A DNA stretch of 50,160 nucleotides, from assembly GCF_039529295.1 (NCBI RefSeq), contig NZ_BAAAMN010000067.1, positions 1 through 50,160 on the forward strand, read 5' to 3'. Below, piece after piece: positions 47,561-50,160 of the stretch (the first letter of the stretch is position 1; each line of letters opens with the position of its first letter). Under the pieces are notes generated by a model, which was given only the letters and a program-made list of their open reading frames with translations, did no database searches and had not been told where the DNA came from. Source of the stretch: Yaniella flava. GTDB lineage: Bacteria; Actinomycetota; Actinomycetes; Actinomycetales; Micrococcaceae. Made by a program: the position numbers and the translations under genes.

Positions 47561-48529
47561 TTAGCCCGTCTGGGCAGCGAAGACGGCACGCAAGGTGTCC
47601 TCGGGCAGCTGCTGGGAGAGCAGCACCGCCAACAGGATGCGTGCCTGGTACGTGTTGAGTTGGTTGGCGCTGAGTGCTCCGGCAGCCAAGAGCGTGACTG
47701 CACCGCCGTTCCCATAGATCGGGGCCACCGGTCCGGACGGCACTCGAGTCGACAACACCACCGGAACACCAGCCTCGACTGCTGTTTCAACGGCCTTTGT
47801 GAACGTCGGCGGGGCATTGCCGGCGCCGACGCCTTGCAACACAATGCCGTGCGCGCCGTATTCAAGTGCCGCATGGAACAGTTCGGCCCCGCTGCCCGGT
47901 GCTGCATCGATGACGGGAATATCCAACTGCGCGAAGTTCGGGCCGGGGATATCGAGGATCGGATACGGTGCCGGGGTGGCCAGGCGTGTCAGCTCGTCAT
48001 GATAAAACTGCGCAACCAAGGTGCCGCCGGAAAACGTTGAAGTCGCCAGGGTATGGCGTTTGCGGGTATGCCGAGCTGCATGAAATTCAGCATCGAAACC
48101 GATCACCACACCGGCATCGCGCATATGCTCAGAACCTGCAGCGATCACGGCCTGGCGCAGATTCTCTGGTCCATCAGTATCGGCCTGATCTGCCGCACGC
48201 TGTGCCCCCGTTACGACCACCGGTTTGGGCGAATCGTGCAGAAGGGAGAGGAAGAAGGCCGTTTCTTCCATCGTGTCAGTGCCATGGGTGATGACCACCC
48301 CATCGACGTCTGGGGTATGAATGGCTGCGACGACTGCCTGTTGGATGGCGACCAGATCCGCAAACGTCAGATGAAACGAATTGATCTGCAAAACATCTTC
48401 GGTCGTGATCTCGGTGCCCAGCGTTGTGGATTCCAGCACTTGTTCGGTCGAATCGGCGACAACCGCCCCGCCCGTTTCGGCGCGCGAAGCGATTGTGCCC
48501 CCGGTACCGATCACATGTACAAAGCTCAT
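47561..48529 (-). CDS. ansA: L-asparaginase, type II-like
   Basis: Hydrolyses asparagine to aspartate and ammonia. The 322-residue protein has the first catalytic Thr in VIGTGGTIASR, the TDTMEETAF block preceded by THG (second Thr and Asp), and GAQRAADQADTDGPENL. No signal peptide is present, so it is cytoplasmic. Together with aspA elsewhere in the window it could feed asparagine into fumarate. It follows ychJ with a 23-bp gap and precedes the SDR gene. Confidence 0.93.
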   Translation of the reverse strand: MSFVHVIGTGGTIASRAETGGAVVADSTEQVLESTTLGTEITTEDVLQINSFHLTFADLVAIQQAVVAAIHTPDVDGVVITHGTDTMEETAFFLSLLHDSPKPVVVTGAQRAADQADTDGPENLRQAVIAAGSEHMRDAGVVIGFDAEFHAARHTRKRHTLATSTFSGGTLVAQFYHDELTRLATPAPYPILDIPGPNFAQLDIPVIDAAPGSGAELFHAALEYGAHGIVLQGVGAGNAPPTFTKAVETAVEAGVPVVLSTRVPSGPVAPIYGNGGAVTLLAAGALSANQLNTYQARILLAVLLSQQLPEDTLRAVFAAQTG

Positions 48530-48552
48530 GCAGCTATTGTAGATGGCCCGGG

Positions 48553-48945
48553 TTAGCGGATGTCACCGGATACATAAACCCAGCGTCCGCGCTCGCGGGC
48601 GAACGTCGAGCGTTCATGCAAGAAATCGCGGGCGCCATCCGGGGTACGCAAATGTGCAACAAATTCGACGATGCCGGTGTCATCGCTCGGCCCGCCATCG
48701 ATGGTCTGGCGAATACGAAGCCGCCGCCATGCAACACCGGTAGGAGCTGACACGTCATCTGGCCGCGTCTCCGAGTGCCAGCTTTCCGCCAGATATGCGC
48801 TATCTTGCACCACGAATGCCGTGTATCTGGAACGCATGAGCGCCTCTGCGGTCGGTGGGAGGGCGTCGCCGGTCAAATAGGGGCCGCAGCATTGTTGATA
48901 GGTTTCAGCTGTGCCACACGGGCACCGTTGTTTTTCCAACACCAT
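48553..48945 (-). CDS. YchJ-family protein with SEC-C motif
   Basis: The 130-residue protein has an N-terminal SEC-C zinc motif, CPCGTAETYQQCCGPYL, followed by the UPF0225 domain with TAEALMRSRYTAFV and AYLAESWHSETRPDD. The C-terminal SNTF2-like half ends ERGRWVYVSGDIR. Function is unknown. It sits between P5C dehydrogenase (36-bp gap) and asparaginase in what looks like one operon. Confidence 0.9.
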   Translation of the reverse strand: MVLEKQRCPCGTAETYQQCCGPYLTGDALPPTAEALMRSRYTAFVVQDSAYLAESWHSETRPDDVSAPTGVAWRRLRIRQTIDGGPSDDTGIVEFVAHLRTPDGARDFLHERSTFARERGRWVYVSGDIR

Positions 48946-48981
48946 GGGTAAAACCCTACCGCCGCAGCCTGTTCGCAGTGT

Positions 48982-50160
48982 TTATTCGGCCATGTATTCG
49001 TAGCGCCAGTCTGTATCGGGGGAGTAGTTCTCGCGAATGAATCGGCCACTAATCCAACGTTGCAGTGCCAGTTTTGACCCGGTTTTGTCGTTCGTACCGG
49101 AAGCGCGGCCCCCGCCAAACGCGACCTGGCCCATCAGGGCGCCGGTAGGTTTGTCGTTGATATAGGTCATGCCCGCAGCGTTTCGGAGCCTGTCCAGCGC
49201 TTGCGATATGGCAACCTGATCTTGTGCAAAGACAGAGAGAGTGAGCGCATAGTTTGTTGATGTATCGACCAGGCCCAGCATGTCCTCCCAGTCGTCGTCC
49301 TCGTACACATAGATGGTCAGCAGCGGGCCGAAGAACTCTTGTTCCATAGTGAACGCGTACGGATCAGTTGTCCTGAACATTGTGGGACGAACGAACCAAC
49401 CTTTCGAATCATCGACGGTCCCGCCGGCTAATAGTTCATGGCTCTCGAGCGCTTTCGCCTCGTTGATTGCCTGCTCGAGTTTGCGCAGCGCCGCTTCGTC
49501 AATGACCGCCCCGACGAACGTTTCATGACTGGCAATGTCCCCGACCGGTAGCGATTCGACCGTATCGACCAGGTCGTCTTTGATCCGGTCCCACATCGAC
49601 TGTGGAATATATGCCCTGGAGGCCGCGGAACATTTTTGTCCCTGGTACTCGTACGCGCCTCGGATCAGAGCCACCCGGACGGCATCGTCGTTGGCCGAAG
49701 GGTGCGCAACCACCGCATTTTTTCCGCCGGTCTCGCCCACGATGCGTGGGAATGACCGATAGGTTTCGATATTGTTGCCAGCTTTTTTCCACAGCGTTTG
49801 GAACACCGCGGCGGACCCGGTAAACGATAGTCCTGCGAAATCGCGGTGGGCCATGGCCACATCTGAGACCAGCTCGCCGGAGCCGTGGACGAGGTTGATG
49901 ACCCCGGGCGGCAGACCGGCCTCTTCGAAGAGCTCCATCAGCACCGCATTGCTGTATGCCGATTTCTCAGCGGGTTTCCATACGACCACATTGCCCATGA
50001 GTGCTGCGGTCGCGGGCAAGTTGGATGCAATCGCAGTGAAGTTAAACGGCGTCATGGCCAACACGAAGCCCTCCAGCGGACGATGATCCAGATAAGAGAT
50101 TGCGCGGATAGGGACCGGAAATTGGTGATTGGTTCGGGCGTGTCGCACAGGACAGGCATG
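48982..50160 (-). CDS. pruA: 1-pyrroline-5-carboxylate dehydrogenase (5' end cut by the window)
   Basis: Oxidises the proline breakdown product P5C/glutamate semialdehyde to glutamate. The visible ~393 residues contain HRPLEGFVLAMTPFNFTAI, the NAD-binding WKPAEKSAYSN and FTGSAAVFQ, catalytic Glu in VGETGGKNAV, the nucleophile in YQGQKCSAASR, and EFFGPLLTIYVY. The ending GGGRASGTNDKTGSKLAL is typical of the PruA subfamily. The frame stays open to the right edge with no reliable start, and about 150 residues are missing. It appears to be first in a run with ychJ, asparaginase and the SDR. Confidence 0.93.
   Translation of the reverse strand, partial: HACPVRHARTNHQFPVPIRAISYLDHRPLEGFVLAMTPFNFTAIASNLPATAALMGNVVVWKPAEKSAYSNAVLMELFEEAGLPPGVINLVHGSGELVSDVAMAHRDFAGLSFTGSAAVFQTLWKKAGNNIETYRSFPRIVGETGGKNAVVAHPSANDDAVRVALIRGAYEYQGQKCSAASRAYIPQSMWDRIKDDLVDTVESLPVGDIASHETFVGAVIDEAALRKLEQAINEAKALESHELLAGGTVDDSKGWFVRPTMFRTTDPYAFTMEQEFFGPLLTIYVYEDDDWEDMLGLVDTSTNYALTLSVFAQDQVAISQALDRLRNAAGMTYINDKPTGALMGQVAFGGGRASGTNDKTGSKLALQRWISGRFIRENYSPDTDWRYEYMAE

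Overview
The window looks like chromosomal DNA of a high-GC Gram-positive bacterium, most probably a Micrococcales actinobacterium close to Micrococcaceae. This rests on the family mix: a DUF222/13E12-type HNH protein, an IS1380-type element, a Streptomyces-like mevalonate cluster, a SAM-IV riboswitch (mainly actinobacterial), short tightly packed operons with many 4-base start/stop overlaps, and frequent GTG/TTG starts. The genus cannot be named from the sequence.

Region 1 (1-9351) is a complete type I-E CRISPR-Cas locus on the minus strand. The order is cas3, cas8e, cas11, cas7e, cas5e, cas6e, cas1, cas2, then the array, which runs off the left edge. Most junctions are ATGA or near-ATGA overlaps. 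An intact IS1380-family insertion (9538-11250) with perfect 15-bp inverted repeats and a 5-bp target duplication sits just upstream of cas3. It is followed by a CynX-type MFS transporter and a GerMN-like lipoprotein.

Region 2 (13299-23331, plus strand) is a full mevalonate pathway operon: mevalonate kinase, diphosphomevalonate decarboxylase, phosphomevalonate kinase, type 2 IPP isomerase, HMG-CoA reductase and HMG-CoA synthase. Together they would convert acetyl-CoA-derived units to IPP and DMAPP. A SWIM-SNF2 helicase gene is translationally coupled to its end.

Region 3 (23487-35000) holds a large DUF222-HNH protein and a thiamine ABC transporter operon. That operon is headed by a TPP riboswitch whose downstream hairpin hides the ribosome binding site. 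Next come a DHA2-type MFS exporter behind an agmatine-deiminase-like protein that has lost its catalytic residues, a DMT-family transporter and aspartate ammonia-lyase.

Region 4 (35353-42288) has an M23 (LytM) peptidase, a divergent MarR/MFS pair, a cold-shock protein overlapping a probable sortase-anchored acidic surface protein, and a flavin reductase plus S4 RNA-binding protein operon controlled by a SAM-IV riboswitch. It ends with an isolated hisD.

Region 5 (42338-50160) has an MscS channel with a long acidic tail, an MBL hydrolase/Usp/macro-domain operon, a glutathionyl-hydroquinone reductase homologue (probably mycothiol-dependent here), and a catabolic-looking minus-strand run. In transcription order that run is P5C dehydrogenase (cut by the right edge), YchJ, asparaginase and an SDR. 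I found no tRNA or rRNA. The most unusual points are the SAM-IV-controlled flavin reductase, the catalytically dead agmatine-deiminase homologue beside an exporter, and the very short CRISPR leader behind an Arg-rich Cas2 tail.
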